A stretch of 64,000 nt of DNA from Serpula lacrymans var. lacrymans S7.9 (Eukaryota; Basidiomycota; Agaricomycetes; Boletales; Serpulaceae), in NCBI RefSeq assembly GCF_000218685.1, contig NW_006763293.1, positions 1,795,968-1,859,967 on the forward strand, written 5' to 3'. The notes below the pieces were generated by a model, which was not told the DNA's origin, did no database searches, and worked only from the letters and a program-made list of their open reading frames with translations. A program made the translations under genes and the position numbers. Numbering within the stretch: position 1 is the stretch's first letter; every line of letters starts with the position of its first letter. Of the stretch, positions 53,963-64,000 are shown in pieces.

Positions 53963-56284
53963 ATGTCGAAGGAGTCGAACGCATATTCAGATTGTATGGT
54001 CACGAGCTACTTCATGCTAACGGGGTGTTCATTTATACTTTCCAGAGGGGTTTGCATAAAGAGCGATATCAGTCATTCGTTCCCCATAATATTCTTCGAA
54101 AATCAGAAGATGTGGGTGTGCGGCCAGGTGGTGAAGAGTAAGCCAATATATACGTTCACCATGTGCAGACTGTAAGTGCTCTTATCGGATGTTTCTAGAT
54201 TTACAGTTGTGAACCCTGCAAACAACGAGGTGCTTTGCACGTATGTGGCCCCTATGTCATACAATATGTTTGCAGCCTTTTGAATGTATGTCTTTCAGCG
54301 TCCTATCACCGTCCTCAGAAGATGTAAGAAAGGCGGTAACTCACGCTCATGAGGTTTACATGTCTGGAGTCTGGTCAAAATCATCAGCAATATTTCGTTC
54401 TAAAGTCCTCTCACGTCTGGCATATATGCTGGAGAATCAGATTCCCGACATAGCTCGCATAGAGGTCTTGCAAACAGGTAGAGCCATACGAGAAATGAAT
54501 GCTCAGATGAGTAGACTCCCTGAGTGGCTGTAAGTGGATTGTCATGAATTATCTTCTTCATTGAGGATCACGGACTTTTCACAGCCATTATTATGCCGCA
54601 TTACTTCGGACCCATCAGGGTTATGTGGCCCCTACTCAAGGAAAGCTACTAAATTATGTTCAGCGAGTACCTCTCGGTGTGGTTGCACAGATAACTGTAA
54701 GCACAAGCCCAAAATGTTTTGCCCTTGCCTCACATCAAAGCGTAGCCATTCAACCACCCATTGTTTATTGCTATGAAAAAGATAGCTCCAGCTCTCGCTG
54801 CCGGTAACAGTGTCATAGTGAAACCATCAGAGGTTCATTTCTCTATATTGACAATACTCTCGTGCTGACCTGATTATGAAAATCTAGCTTGCGCCCATCT
54901 CGGTTCTTGAATTTGCTGAGATGGCAGCTGAAGCCGGGGGTGCGTTCTTTATTCATACCTCAGGATCGTTTTTTGATCTGAACCATTTTGCTAGTTCCTT
55001 CTGGCGTTCTCACAGTCCTTCCTGGTTTTGGGCCTACTACAGGAAAAGAACTGGTTTCGCACCCTTTGATCCGCAAAGTTGACATTACTGTAAGTTAACT
55101 GGTCGATTATCTCCTGAAAGCACCGTCATCAGAATTTTCGCATCAGGCTGGTACATCGACGGGCAGAGCTTTAGGAGGCGTTGTTGGCTCAAATCTTGCT
55201 TCCTACACTGCCGAGCTAGGAGGGAAAGTCAGTCAAAAGACAAATGTGCTATGGTATATCCTGAAATATTCCTCACTCAGGCTCCAATTCTCGTGTTTGA
55301 TGACGCAGATGTACAGTCCGCCGTTAACGGTGTTGCATTTTCGGCATTTATCGCCTCAGGGCAAACATGTGTTTCGGGGACGCGAATTATCGTCCAGGAC
55401 AAGATCTACGATGCTTTCATGACCGGGTTTCTCGGCAAAGTCGAAAGCATCGCGAACAGTATGGGAGATCGTGCGTCATCTTGATCGGTATCGATATATG
55501 TGAATGACTTTTTTTTTGCCTCGTGAAGCTTCTAACCCATTATGCTCAATGGGGTCCATCATTTCTCATCGCCATCTTGAGCGTATCGAGCGTATGGTCG
55601 ATTCACGGACCAATGGCACTATCTTGGCTGGTGGTAAAAGGATGGTGGGCAGATCTTTACTGGATGACTTCGATTTCTCCCGTGGCAGTTTCTTCGCGCC
55701 CACGGTTATTTCGGAAGTCGACACCAAAGACGAACTCTGGCAAGAAGAGATATTTGGCCCAGTAGTGGCGGTCGCAAGATTCTCAGTGAGCAGCACTGTG
55801 ATATGGAATACATTATTCTACATGTGACGCTTATTCTGGTGCTTATAGGACGAGGCCGAGGGGGTTGCCTTAGCCAATGCATCTAGATATGGTCTTGGAG
55901 CAGGTATATGGACGACAAACTTGTCTCGGGCACATCAAGTGGCAGCCGACATCGAGTCTGGCCTTGTTTGGATTAATGCTCACCACAGGAATGATCCTAG
56001 CTCTCCTTGGTATGTTGAATAAATATTTTGCATCCCACACTATCTCATGTAGTAATTATTAGGGGTGGCATGAAAGAGAGCGGGATTGGCAGGGAGAATG
56101 GAATTGAGGCTTTGGAGTCATGTAGGATATTTTTTTTTCTCGTTCAGTGTCTTGGCTGACTTGGGATCTTGATCTTGTAGATTCTCAAAGTAAATCTATT
56201 ATTGTGAATACAGCCAGCTCTGAGGAAACTAGGCAAACCGATGATTGGTTTACTGAAAGCGGAGATACAAAGCGGTATGGATGA
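53963..56284 (+). CDS. Aldehyde dehydrogenase (ALDH superfamily)
   Basis: Coding exons 53963-54171 (uncertain), 54199-54240, 54299-54529, 54585-54696, 54746-54832, 54888-54939, 54995-55089, 55147-55227, 55281-55470, 55529-55785, 55849-56009, 56063-56121 and 56181-56284; about 559 residues. Motifs: [32 protein letters not shown] with the NAD-binding lysine in [15 protein letters not shown], general base Glu in ELGGK, nucleophile in [17 protein letters not shown] and [13 protein letters not shown]. It oxidises an aldehyde with NAD(P)+; the substrate cannot be told. The first exon is in phase but its 70 residues do not resemble a normal ALDH start, so a further intron or a different first exon is likely. 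Confidence 0.88.
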
Positions 56285-56465
56285 GCGCAAGTTGGTCTAG
56301 TAGTGACCACGTTATCAAATTTGTACTAGTCGTTAAAGCACAAGCCAATGTGAATAACCTGAATGATGAATTAATGTTTTGAGAGTACAAGTTACATGCA
56401 TACAACACAGCTAACACTACAAGCATCCGAATGTCCAAAGAAATATCCAAATCATAGCTGAATTC

Positions 56466-57398
56466 TAAGCAGTAGTTTTGATAGCTTCTTTGGCAGATGG
56501 CTGTGGAGTAATGTTACTAATTGCATCCGCAAAAATATAGGAGTTCCACCTACCTCACTCAACTCTACTGGGGGCTCGTCAATAAAGTCAGGAGTTTTAT
56601 TGAGGTCTGCCAAATATGACGTGCTCTCTTCCTCATCTTCAAGTGCCAGGGCATCCAGTTCTAAAAGTATTTCAAGCCCTGTTACTAAACGTTTTGCGGA
56701 CACGAAGTAGATTAACATACCAGCTTCCAGGTCAGCTTCATCTAGCTCATCTGGAACAGCATACGATCTGCCCAAGGACTCTTGGACTTCATTCGCCTGC
56801 TCCAATAAGTCTTCCATTTCATATTGTATATTCTAGAAAATTCAATCTCAATATCATTGGTGCCGCATGCCACAGCCAACGAGACATCACCTCGATTTTG
56901 TTGATGTCTATCTTTCCATATTGTTTTTGCAGTTCCTTATTGGCAGATTTCATTGCATCAACTGTAGCCATGGTGTTCCGTAGGTTCTCTGTGGCGATCG
57001 CTGCTGACTCCATGTTGAAACTTTGCTGAGCGAGCTGATTCAGCTGCCCCTCATACATGCGTTTCTGCTGCAACGTCCGAAGGGCACGTTGCTGGATAGC
57101 ATTCTGTAAATTACAACATGAGTTCACTGCGCACTGCGATGACTGTAAAATCGCGAGTCACGTACTTTGCCAGGTCCGTTGCGGAGTTTGCTCATTTGTT
57201 CCTTGTATCGCGCTAACTCGCCATCTAATTTCTTGATCTTTACCTCGATAGATGCTATCCGAACATCGGTCTGCCATGTGTTCCGGATGGTCAGCGCTAA
57301 AAGAGCAATATAGACCCCTACGAGCTCACCGAGGAGATGGCATCTTGCAACGTTGGTTTTGGTTTCTTACTTGCCGAGGATCCAAATATGCGATTCAT
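56466..57398 (-). CDS. VPS60: ESCRT-III-associated Vps60/CHMP5
   Basis: Six coding exons (57330-57398, 57166-57270, 56891-57103, 56721-56832, 56554-56660, 56466-56501), 213 residues, normal for the Snf7 family. Begins MNRIFGSS; then the basic helical core (IASIEVKIKKLDGELARYKE, QRALRTLQQKRMYEGQL, ENLRNTMATVDAMKSANKEL), then the acidic half with NIQYEMEDLLEQANEVQESLG and PDELDEADLEAELDAL. Vps60 acts late in multivesicular body sorting, binding Vta1 to stimulate Vps4. Confidence 0.95.
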
Positions 57399-59006
57399 TT
57401 CTTGAACTTGAGGGTTATGATGGGATGTAGTCAAGATTGCAACAGTACCCGTACTTTGGACAAGAAACTCGGAGACAGGCCCTGGCTCCTACCGTAACGC
57501 CACGCAGTACTGATACCGCAGTCTAATGATTACTGCAACCAAAAAAGGCAATCGTTGGGGATGTCCGGGGTCCCTTTGAGGGTCCACCGCTCGAAGGAAC
57601 CGTGACAAGGAAAGTTTCTAGCTATGGAGAAAACAAGAATATTCGAGCCGTGCGCTAAAACTGCTACTGCAAATGGGCGCCCGTCAAGCCATTTCAGTAA
57701 CCAGTATTTACTGTACTACGGATAGTGCATAGAAGGCTGAGGCACCATGAGCCAGCAAGAACAGTGTTCGATCTTCAACGTAAGTAAAAATTCTCCTTAT
57801 CTCTGCACGGTCCCTGTGCTCAAGTTGTGTATGTCTTTATATCTTAATTGTCGATCGTAAACTGCCCTACTAAAAAACTCAGGGTCGCTGCACAATAGTA
57901 TGTAAGTGTCTGCAACCACTTGCCAAGGTTGTACTGGTCGTATTAGCTACCATGGCGATCTCAGCAAATGTACCGTTAGGAAGGCTGCAGGAAGCGGACG
58001 CAAGCTAAGTCAGGATGCAGGTGTGCAGTGTGCAGTCCCCAAGAGTCACTTACCCGATGATAATAATGATAGTGAAATCGAATAGGAACTCGGTTTACGC
58101 TCCACTCCCTAGACGCGGACTTCATACTCAGCGAGAGCACGTTTGGAAACACAGCGACTCGGTTCGTTATACCGGGATGCGGTAAGTACAATACGCTCCT
58201 CGAGGGCAAACCATTTTAGATTCAAGGTATGTAGCCGCTTTGCGTATGACACGAGAACATGACACAGTGATGGGATTCGTAGCCAAAGGCGACGTGAGTG
58301 GCTGATGTCAGCGCGTTTAGAGCCCGAATCAATCAGGTGGTTTTCCTGGAACGTAAACGGAGGTTTTTCTTCCTTCTTTACGTCTGTTTGATGGAAGACC
58401 AATGAGCCAGGGAAATAAAATTATAAGGTGCGTTCAGTGGCAACTCGGACTCCATAATATTACCCCTTCAATACCGTCTGATCAGATCACAAGCAAGGAC
58501 ATGCACTGCCCTCCAAATGCACCGGCAGTATGAGCTGGCATGAGTTCCGCAAAATTCCGGATATTTTGGCTATCTCAAGGAGAATTCGGTTAAGTCTAAC
58601 CCTTGAATTATGCTAAGATAGTAGGTTGAAACAAGTCAACAAAAGATCGTATATGGGATCCAAGTATGCACAGTTGTGTGGGCGTATGCGTATCAAGGTT
58701 TATCGCAGCCGACAGATGTCGTGTTCGCAATACAGGCTACCCTTCACACTACCTATTTGCGTCGTTGTCTTTCAGAGTGCTGGAGAATGAACGCTGTACC
58801 TTTTCACTGACAGACCCTGATCATGATGGTAAGTCTCAGCAGTCCCAACAAGGGAATCTCTCATTTTATTTTCTCCGAATCAACCTTCTTCTCTCCTGCC
58901 TTGTGCTTGCTGGGGGCCGATGGCTCCTCACAATATTTTATCCACGAGCCCTCATGTTATTTAACGGCTGTTATCCTGTTCTCGAAGTCAGGCGCCTCCA
59001 GGCATC
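57399..59006. other. 1.6-kb intergenic stretch without a supported gene
   Basis: Frames are short on both strands. A short coding-like start at 57748 (MSQQEQCSIFN followed by a GTAAGT donor and an AG acceptor at about 57880) could be a tiny gene but cannot be extended. No repeat, tRNA or LTR ends seen. Confidence 0.45.
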
Positions 59007-60685
59007 ATGTCTACTTTTTTCCCCCACGTCAATATTTCAGCTCTCGAAAAGTTCGCCTCTGCCACGGCTGCAGCTGAACATCCCTCCAGACCTGCCTCAG
59101 GAAGTGGTGGCTTCAAAAAAGCAGCTGTAAAGCTGAAGCCCGAAGTATCTAATTGTGAAGATGTGGTGTGGGCCGGGGAGAAGGTGGGCCGTCGTCGTCG
59201 CATGCTTTACATCCTCTGACTGTTTGAATCCAACAGATGATTCTGATCAGTTTTAATCGGACCACTTTACCACTGGGCCCTTATTGCATGCTAGCCCATT
59301 TTCCAAAAGGTCGTCCTCACCTAACGACGCAGGCCCTGGTAAGAATCTCAGATCTAATTCGGTAGCAAGGTGCGTACTCACTATGATATCCACATAGGTT
59401 GGGATGACTGCCACTGTACGGAGTCATGAAGAGAAAATAGAAGCTCCGAAAATATATGCCTATAAAGACTTTCTACCGAATGATGTTGGTGCAGAGGTGG
59501 TGCTTCTCGAAAAGGTGGGGTATTATCGCTTTATTTCTTCACGGGTTCACCGTGCCTCACTCACTTGTCCGAATCTAGGTGCCCGGAGACTCTCTGGACA
59601 CAATATGGAGAAGACTGTCGCCTTTCCAAGAGATGAAAGTCTGCATAAAGTTGACCGAGCTGCTCTTATCGATGTTCAACCTTCGTGGCTCGCTCATCTG
59701 TACAGACTTGCAAGGGACGGATATCAATACCAGGTCAGCTAGTGCCCTTCCTCAGGACCAGCAGCCCAGGAGGCAATACCAGCCTTCAGTCCTTTTGAGC
59801 CGACCATTCAATGATCATCCTCTGGACAAGATAAGCCCACAGACTGGTCTGTCGACGGCGGCCGACTACCTTGCATCCTTGGGATATCGCGCTGAGCGAA
59901 TATTTAGCTCAAGTGAATTCAATCAAGTGGCGCGGGACACAGGATATCCAGAAAACCCACCTTTGTCTGATGAAGACGTGGTCCTGATAATAGAAACGTT
60001 CAAACGATACAGGAGCCTCATTCCTTATCACACTGGTGGCTTTTATATCCCAGGTACCCTCTCGGCACCAGCCCGTGAGTTGGCCTACTCTGTACTTCAG
60101 AGTCGCCACTTCGGAATCTACCATGGCGACATGCAGATGTCACGATTTATCGTGCGCTTCACAGAGATTGTGGATAGCCCGGACATGGAAGTCACCATGA
60201 CGCTCACTGGCTGGGAACATGCCTTCAGGGCTCCACTTTGGTCCTGCGCTCGCATGCCGCCATGGCTGAACAACCGCTTCATCAATGACGAGCCGGTTAC
60301 ATGGGAGCGGCAGCAGGAATTGCGGAGACTCATCTACTTTTTGATGAACGATCCCAGAATACTCCACCATCCTGTACATCCCAGCTGGGAATGGGTCGTG
60401 GCATACACCTATGGAGTCCCGGAGCGCTGGTTTGAGGGCTGTCTGAGTTCCCATTGGATGTTTAGAAATTCCCTCGAAGTTTTATTAGTGAGGCTCAAGA
60501 CTTACTGGGAGAGTTGGCGCCCCGACATCCAGTTCCCTCTACCCGTTGGAGTTGACTATCGGCCTCCGACTGAAGCTTCAGTACTTCCCCCCGCCCCAGG
60601 GGGAGAAGAGCTCAACAGTAATGACTCACTTTTCGACGAAACTGACAAGGCTTTGCTAGAAGCTGAGGCCAAAGCCAATGAGTAG
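59007..60685 (+). CDS. Aminoglycoside phosphotransferase-like (PKL) protein, probably inactive
   Basis: Coding exons 59007-59183, 59237-59338, 59398-59514 and 59579-60685; 500 residues. The APH-like fold is suggested by an N-lobe with EVVLLEKVPGDSLDTIW, the linker pattern typical of fungal APH-family proteins, and a catalytic-loop equivalent IYHGDMQMSRFIV. The usual HGDxxxxN has Arg in place of Asn, and the metal-binding DWE position reads GWE (LTGWEHAF). Loss of both suggests a pseudokinase. The tail (residues about 460-500) is acidic and Pro-rich. Large families of such proteins exist in mushroom genomes with no known substrate. Confidence 0.75.
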
Positions 60686-61186
60686 GAAAGTGTAATACCA
60701 GCACAATGACGAGCAACTCGAGCTTGTCTTCTAATTTGTATCGTTAACGCCCATGTTTTCCCTTTGTACCTTGTAATTGTCCTTGTTATCTTGTATTGTG
60801 ATATGCCTGCATCTTGTATTTGGTAGCTTCATTTCACCAATTGCATTAGTGCGATTGTATTCTAGCATGTGTGCAAGCACGTTCTTACGAGTCATCTGAC
60901 AGCCTATCTAGCATATATTATCATTTAGTAAGTAGCCCATACAAGAGCCGACGAGAACTGTGATATCATAAATTTTATAGTACACAGCGTCCTGATCAGA
61001 TCACATCACACACAAAAAAGCCCTATCTACTATGATCCGTTGAGCTAGTACCGTAATTCGAATTGCCCTTCAATCGAAGACAGTTCTCGCCGGAAGATTT
61101 CGGTCGTAAGTGTATTTTCAATCCATTACTAGAACAAAAGTGTGATACAAAACTAAGCGCAAGTACAAACTAAGATTTCACCTATC
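60686..61186. other. Convergent 3' intergenic region
   Basis: 501 bp between the kinase-like gene (+) and MET2 (-). AT-rich 3' UTR-like sequence. No gene or repeat seen. Confidence 0.5.
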
Positions 61187-62959
61187 CTAAGATAGAAAGC
61201 CACGAATCGCTCCTCCTACGTTCAAGACGTCTAAGCTGGATTAGTGCATTGGGTAAGCCTTTCAGAAGCATACATGGTTCACGTAGAACTCACAGGAAAG
61301 TATCGTGTCCCCACACGCCTCCAAGTTCGTAATAACTTACTTGTTCGTTTCCTGCCATCCGCAGAGCATCGGCAACTTCTCGCTGTTGTTCAACAGGGAA
61401 CAAGATATCGCTCTGCACACCGAGGATGAGAGTGGGTGTGTTCGCAAGAGGACCAAGGCCTTCCGCGAGGTCCGGAAGGTGTGGAGGCGGATTTGTCGGA
61501 GGAGGGTGTGACTTCGAGTGAGAAGTTTGCGTGGGAGTGAAGTGAGACATATGTTGAGTAGAATCGGTCCGAGGCTGTGGCGGAACAAGATTCAGTTCAC
61601 GAAGAGCTGGGAGGGTCATATCGAAGAGATCCATTGCTTTTGAAATATAGATCAGGGAATTGGCGTCATACTTTAGGCAGAATTGCTCGCCCTTCCGGGA
61701 GTCAGAGGTCAGCAGGAAGTTCACAATTACAGTTCTATTAAATTAAATTTGCAAACCTGATGGTCCAGATAAGTTTCTATGAGAAAGTCGGGGCAAAGGG
61801 CTGGTATACGGGGCAAATTGAGATCAGAAGACACACTTGAGGACGAGACCGGCGTTTCTGGTGGCGGTAATTGGCGTAATTTGCGCCCAAAACGTTGATC
61901 CCACTCAGGTCCCGAACGATATGTGATAGTAGCAATTTCTGATGAATAAGGGTTTGTAAAAAATGAATTATAGAGCGTTAATAAGATTTAACATACGGCG
62001 AGCGAGTTTCATTCCTGTGTGGGGAGGTAGACCATCATAATAGAAACCTTTGTTCCAATTTGGATCAGCCATGAGAACTACACGATATATAGACATGAGC
62101 ATCAACAAGAAGAAGCTGTCACAAACAGCTTACCGCTTCTTTGGGCATAACGCATGGCAATACTTCCTGGGCTACTACGGGCAGCGCCGCTTATACTGGC
62201 TACCTTTCCGACACGCTCAGGATACAGCCAGCCAACCGCAAGACTCTGCATTGCACCCATTGAGGAACCCACACTAGCATAAAGTTTATGTACGCCAAGA
62301 TGATCTAGCAAGCAAAACTGTGCGCGGACCATATCGAAAATCGAAACTACAGGAAACCTGGTAGCATAACGCTCTCCAGTGGAGGGATCGACGGATGAAG
62401 GGCCAGTTGTTCCATAGCAGCCTCCCAGAACGTTGGTACAGATGACAAAGAATTGGTTAGTATCCAAAGCCTTGCCCGGGCCAATGAACTTTTCCCACCA
62501 GCCATCCGCGGGATTAGCAGGAGTTGATGCGGCGTGTGAAGAGGCAGATAGACCCGTGTGGAGAAGTATGACATTGTCTTTATTGGGCGAAAGAGTGCCC
62601 CAGGTCTCATAAGCAATGTCCACAGACGGAAGTGGAGAGGCGTAAGTCAGTGGCAAAGGCCTTTCATGGTGGTAAACGTTGTAAGATAGCGGGTTTGGAC
62701 GAGCATACGGAGGTTCGGGACCGGACTCTGAGGACAACTGTGGTTTAAAGTGAGACAATTTAGGAGCTGATGAGGCGATAATGCGAGACTCCCGTGCAGC
62801 GTGGGCGTCTACACAAGGAAAAGATGGGTTTGGAGATGAAGAGCCAGACGCTGGAAGGCAACTGGAGGACGATGCGCGGAGAACACGCGTGTGCGGTGAG
62901 GGTATAATAGCCCGTCTCGCTAGACGCAAAATGGACTGCTTTTGAGGGGCACAATGCAT
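61187..62959 (-). CDS. MET2: Homoserine O-acetyltransferase
   Basis: Five coding exons (62134-62959, 61997-62077, 61757-61938, 61294-61691, 61187-61235), 511 residues. Alpha/beta hydrolase: [49 protein letters not shown], nucleophile elbow [11 protein letters not shown], catalytic Asp region [14 protein letters not shown] and His in WGHDTFLLDV. It acetylates homoserine with acetyl-CoA in methionine synthesis. The N-terminus ([19 protein letters not shown]) is basic and could be a targeting sequence. A Pro/Thr/His-rich insert of about 45 residues precedes the Asp motif. Start is ATG 62959; the open frame upstream uses no ATG. Confidence 0.94.
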
Positions 62960-63288
62960 ACTGATGGTGGTGGTCCTGGAGAGAGAACGGTCTCGTCGAT
63001 GGCAAGCGTAATTAGCAAGCAAGCACTGTATTGTATCAAGGCCATGGCTGTATTACAAAAGGACTTGTGTCGAGAGAATGGCGAATAAACCCTAACCAGC
63101 ACTGTGACCCTAACCCCAGCTTGGGTGTAGATTGTTCCCACGATAGGCGTGTTTTCGCGTTGGCAAGGGAAGAGAAACGAGTGCAGTGCGGCTGACCGTT
63201 GTTCTCTCTTTAGGATCCAACCTGGAACGTGTTTGTTGGGCGCTGGGCCACTTTTGCAGCAAGTCTTGTTATCCTGTGACATCGGGAT
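62960..63288. other. Divergent promoter region of MET2 and the right-edge gene
   Basis: 329 bp. The motif CCCTAACC occurs twice (about 63090 and 63109: AACCCTAACCAGC and GACCCTAACCCC), a telomere-like hexamer repeat that also occurs in fungal promoters as a TBF1/RAP1-type site. No gene seen. Confidence 0.4.
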
Positions 63289-64000
63289 ATGACAGTAGGC
63301 TTGCCCTCTTGTGCGTCCTTGTGCTCCCTTGCTCGCTCCGCCAGCACGCCCTCCACGTCTGTCCCCGGCTGTTCAGATCTGCAAGCTCATCGTAAACGCT
63401 CACGTACGTCGTCGCGCAAACCTCACGGCCCCAGTCGCAGCCTAAGCCTTCTCAGTAAACTGCCGAGGGATGTGAGTACTCTGCTTTCAACGTGTTTCTT
63501 TGGTTTATATATACGTCGATCGTTCTCATGTGCCTTACTGCCAACACGTGTTTGCCTTTCTCCAGCTTTCCTCGCTCATTTACTCTCACAACGGCAGCCA
63601 ACAACGTTCACCTGCGCTCCTAGCCAAGGTTGTTCTTACTCTCTGACTTCCTGTGAAGACAGCTAGCTTAGTCTCTCTTCAGGATTCACAATCGCTGAGC
63701 GCACAGCCTCTTTCAGAAGGTTATGCTAATTCTCAGCACAACGAAGCAAGATTGCCTTTAGCAAATAAAACAACAATGTTTGCTCCTCAACAGAATATCC
63801 AATCGGTCAGGAAAACCGAAAACAGAGTACGAATTATCGTCTCTGTGTTTAAATTCTTGCACGCGACTGACGCGTGATATTCCATAGATCTACAGCTTCT
63901 TTCGTTCACGCTCAAGGTCAAGGTCAAACGGTGAACGATTTGTATCAACCCCAGTTGGCCCTGTCCCCCAAGTTCCGAGTCCTTTGATCGGCCACGGACG
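63289..64000 (+). CDS. Partial gene at the right edge, Ser/Arg-rich protein of unknown function
   Basis: Coding exons 63289-63471, 63566-63628, 63683-63826 and 63888 to beyond 64000, each junction in phase 0, so the model is coherent though no family is seen. The N-terminus is Ser/Cys-rich, then KRSRTSSRKPHGPSRSLSLL, then a Gln/Asn-rich part, and the last exon starts IYSFFRSRSRSRSNGERF with an RS-like tract. The 3' end is outside the window. It could be a regulatory or RNA-associated protein; nothing firmer can be said. Confidence 0.5.

Noticed and set aside
57748..57960. Tiny gene starting MSQQEQCSIFN with a GTAAGT donor
   Set aside because: Only about 16 codons could be joined and nothing recognisable follows.

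Overview
The window looks like a chromosomal segment of a filamentous basidiomycete, most likely an Agaricomycete. Genes are packed tightly on both strands and cut by many introns of about 45-70 bp with GT...AG ends. Exons go down to 5-15 nt, and the multi-pass membrane and F-box proteins are of mushroom type. Taxon is inferred from gene content and architecture; no rRNA or other marker is present.

Layout. Bases 1 to about 10,800 are AT-rich and dominated by transposable elements. An apparently intact Ty3/Gypsy chromovirus (1710-8597, minus strand, two 342-bp LTRs, TSD ACAAG) sits inside an older solo LTR (1655-1709 plus 8603-8878, TSD CACCC). A decayed third LTR-like stretch lies near 9265-9495. 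From 11.3 kb onward the window is gene-dense: F-box protein (+), M28B peptidase copy 1 (-), glycogen branching enzyme (-), haspin kinase (-), GINS subunit PSF2 (+), YVC1-like TRP channel (-), ARPC3 (+), NOB1 (-), LEU2 (+), VPS17 (-), RIB1 (-), small PPxY membrane protein (+), coiled-coil/Cys-rich protein (+), DUF6534-like 7-TM protein (+), M28B peptidase copy 2 (-), Nudix hydrolase (-), membrane-anchored spermidine-synthase-fold protein (+), 2OG-Fe(II) oxygenase (+), RCC1 (-), aldehyde dehydrogenase (+), VPS60 (-), degenerate APH-like kinase (+), MET2 (-), and a partial gene running off the right edge (+).

Exon structures were assigned by hand from splice consensus and reading frame. For nearly all genes the exon lengths sum to a whole number of codons with every junction in phase, which is my main internal check. 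The genes form no single pathway. They are mostly housekeeping genes: amino acid synthesis LEU2 and MET2; riboflavin RIB1; endosome VPS17 and VPS60; cell cycle haspin, PSF2 and RCC1; actin ARPC3; ribosome NOB1. Two divergent pairs, haspin/PSF2 and YVC1/ARPC3, share intergenic promoters of about 220 and 170 bp; the first contains an ACGCGT (MCB-type) motif.

The most unusual content is in the retrotransposon. It has an 11-nt primer-binding site complementary to its own predicted transcript start (Tf1-type self-priming). A GGGTTTT slippery heptamer followed by an 11-bp hairpin lies exactly at the gag stop. The pol frame runs into the 3' LTR, and the leader carries a small open frame with a membrane segment. 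Also notable are two diverged M28B paralogues 26 kb apart, one with a 5-nt microexon at its zinc-ligand motif, and several predicted GC-AG introns.
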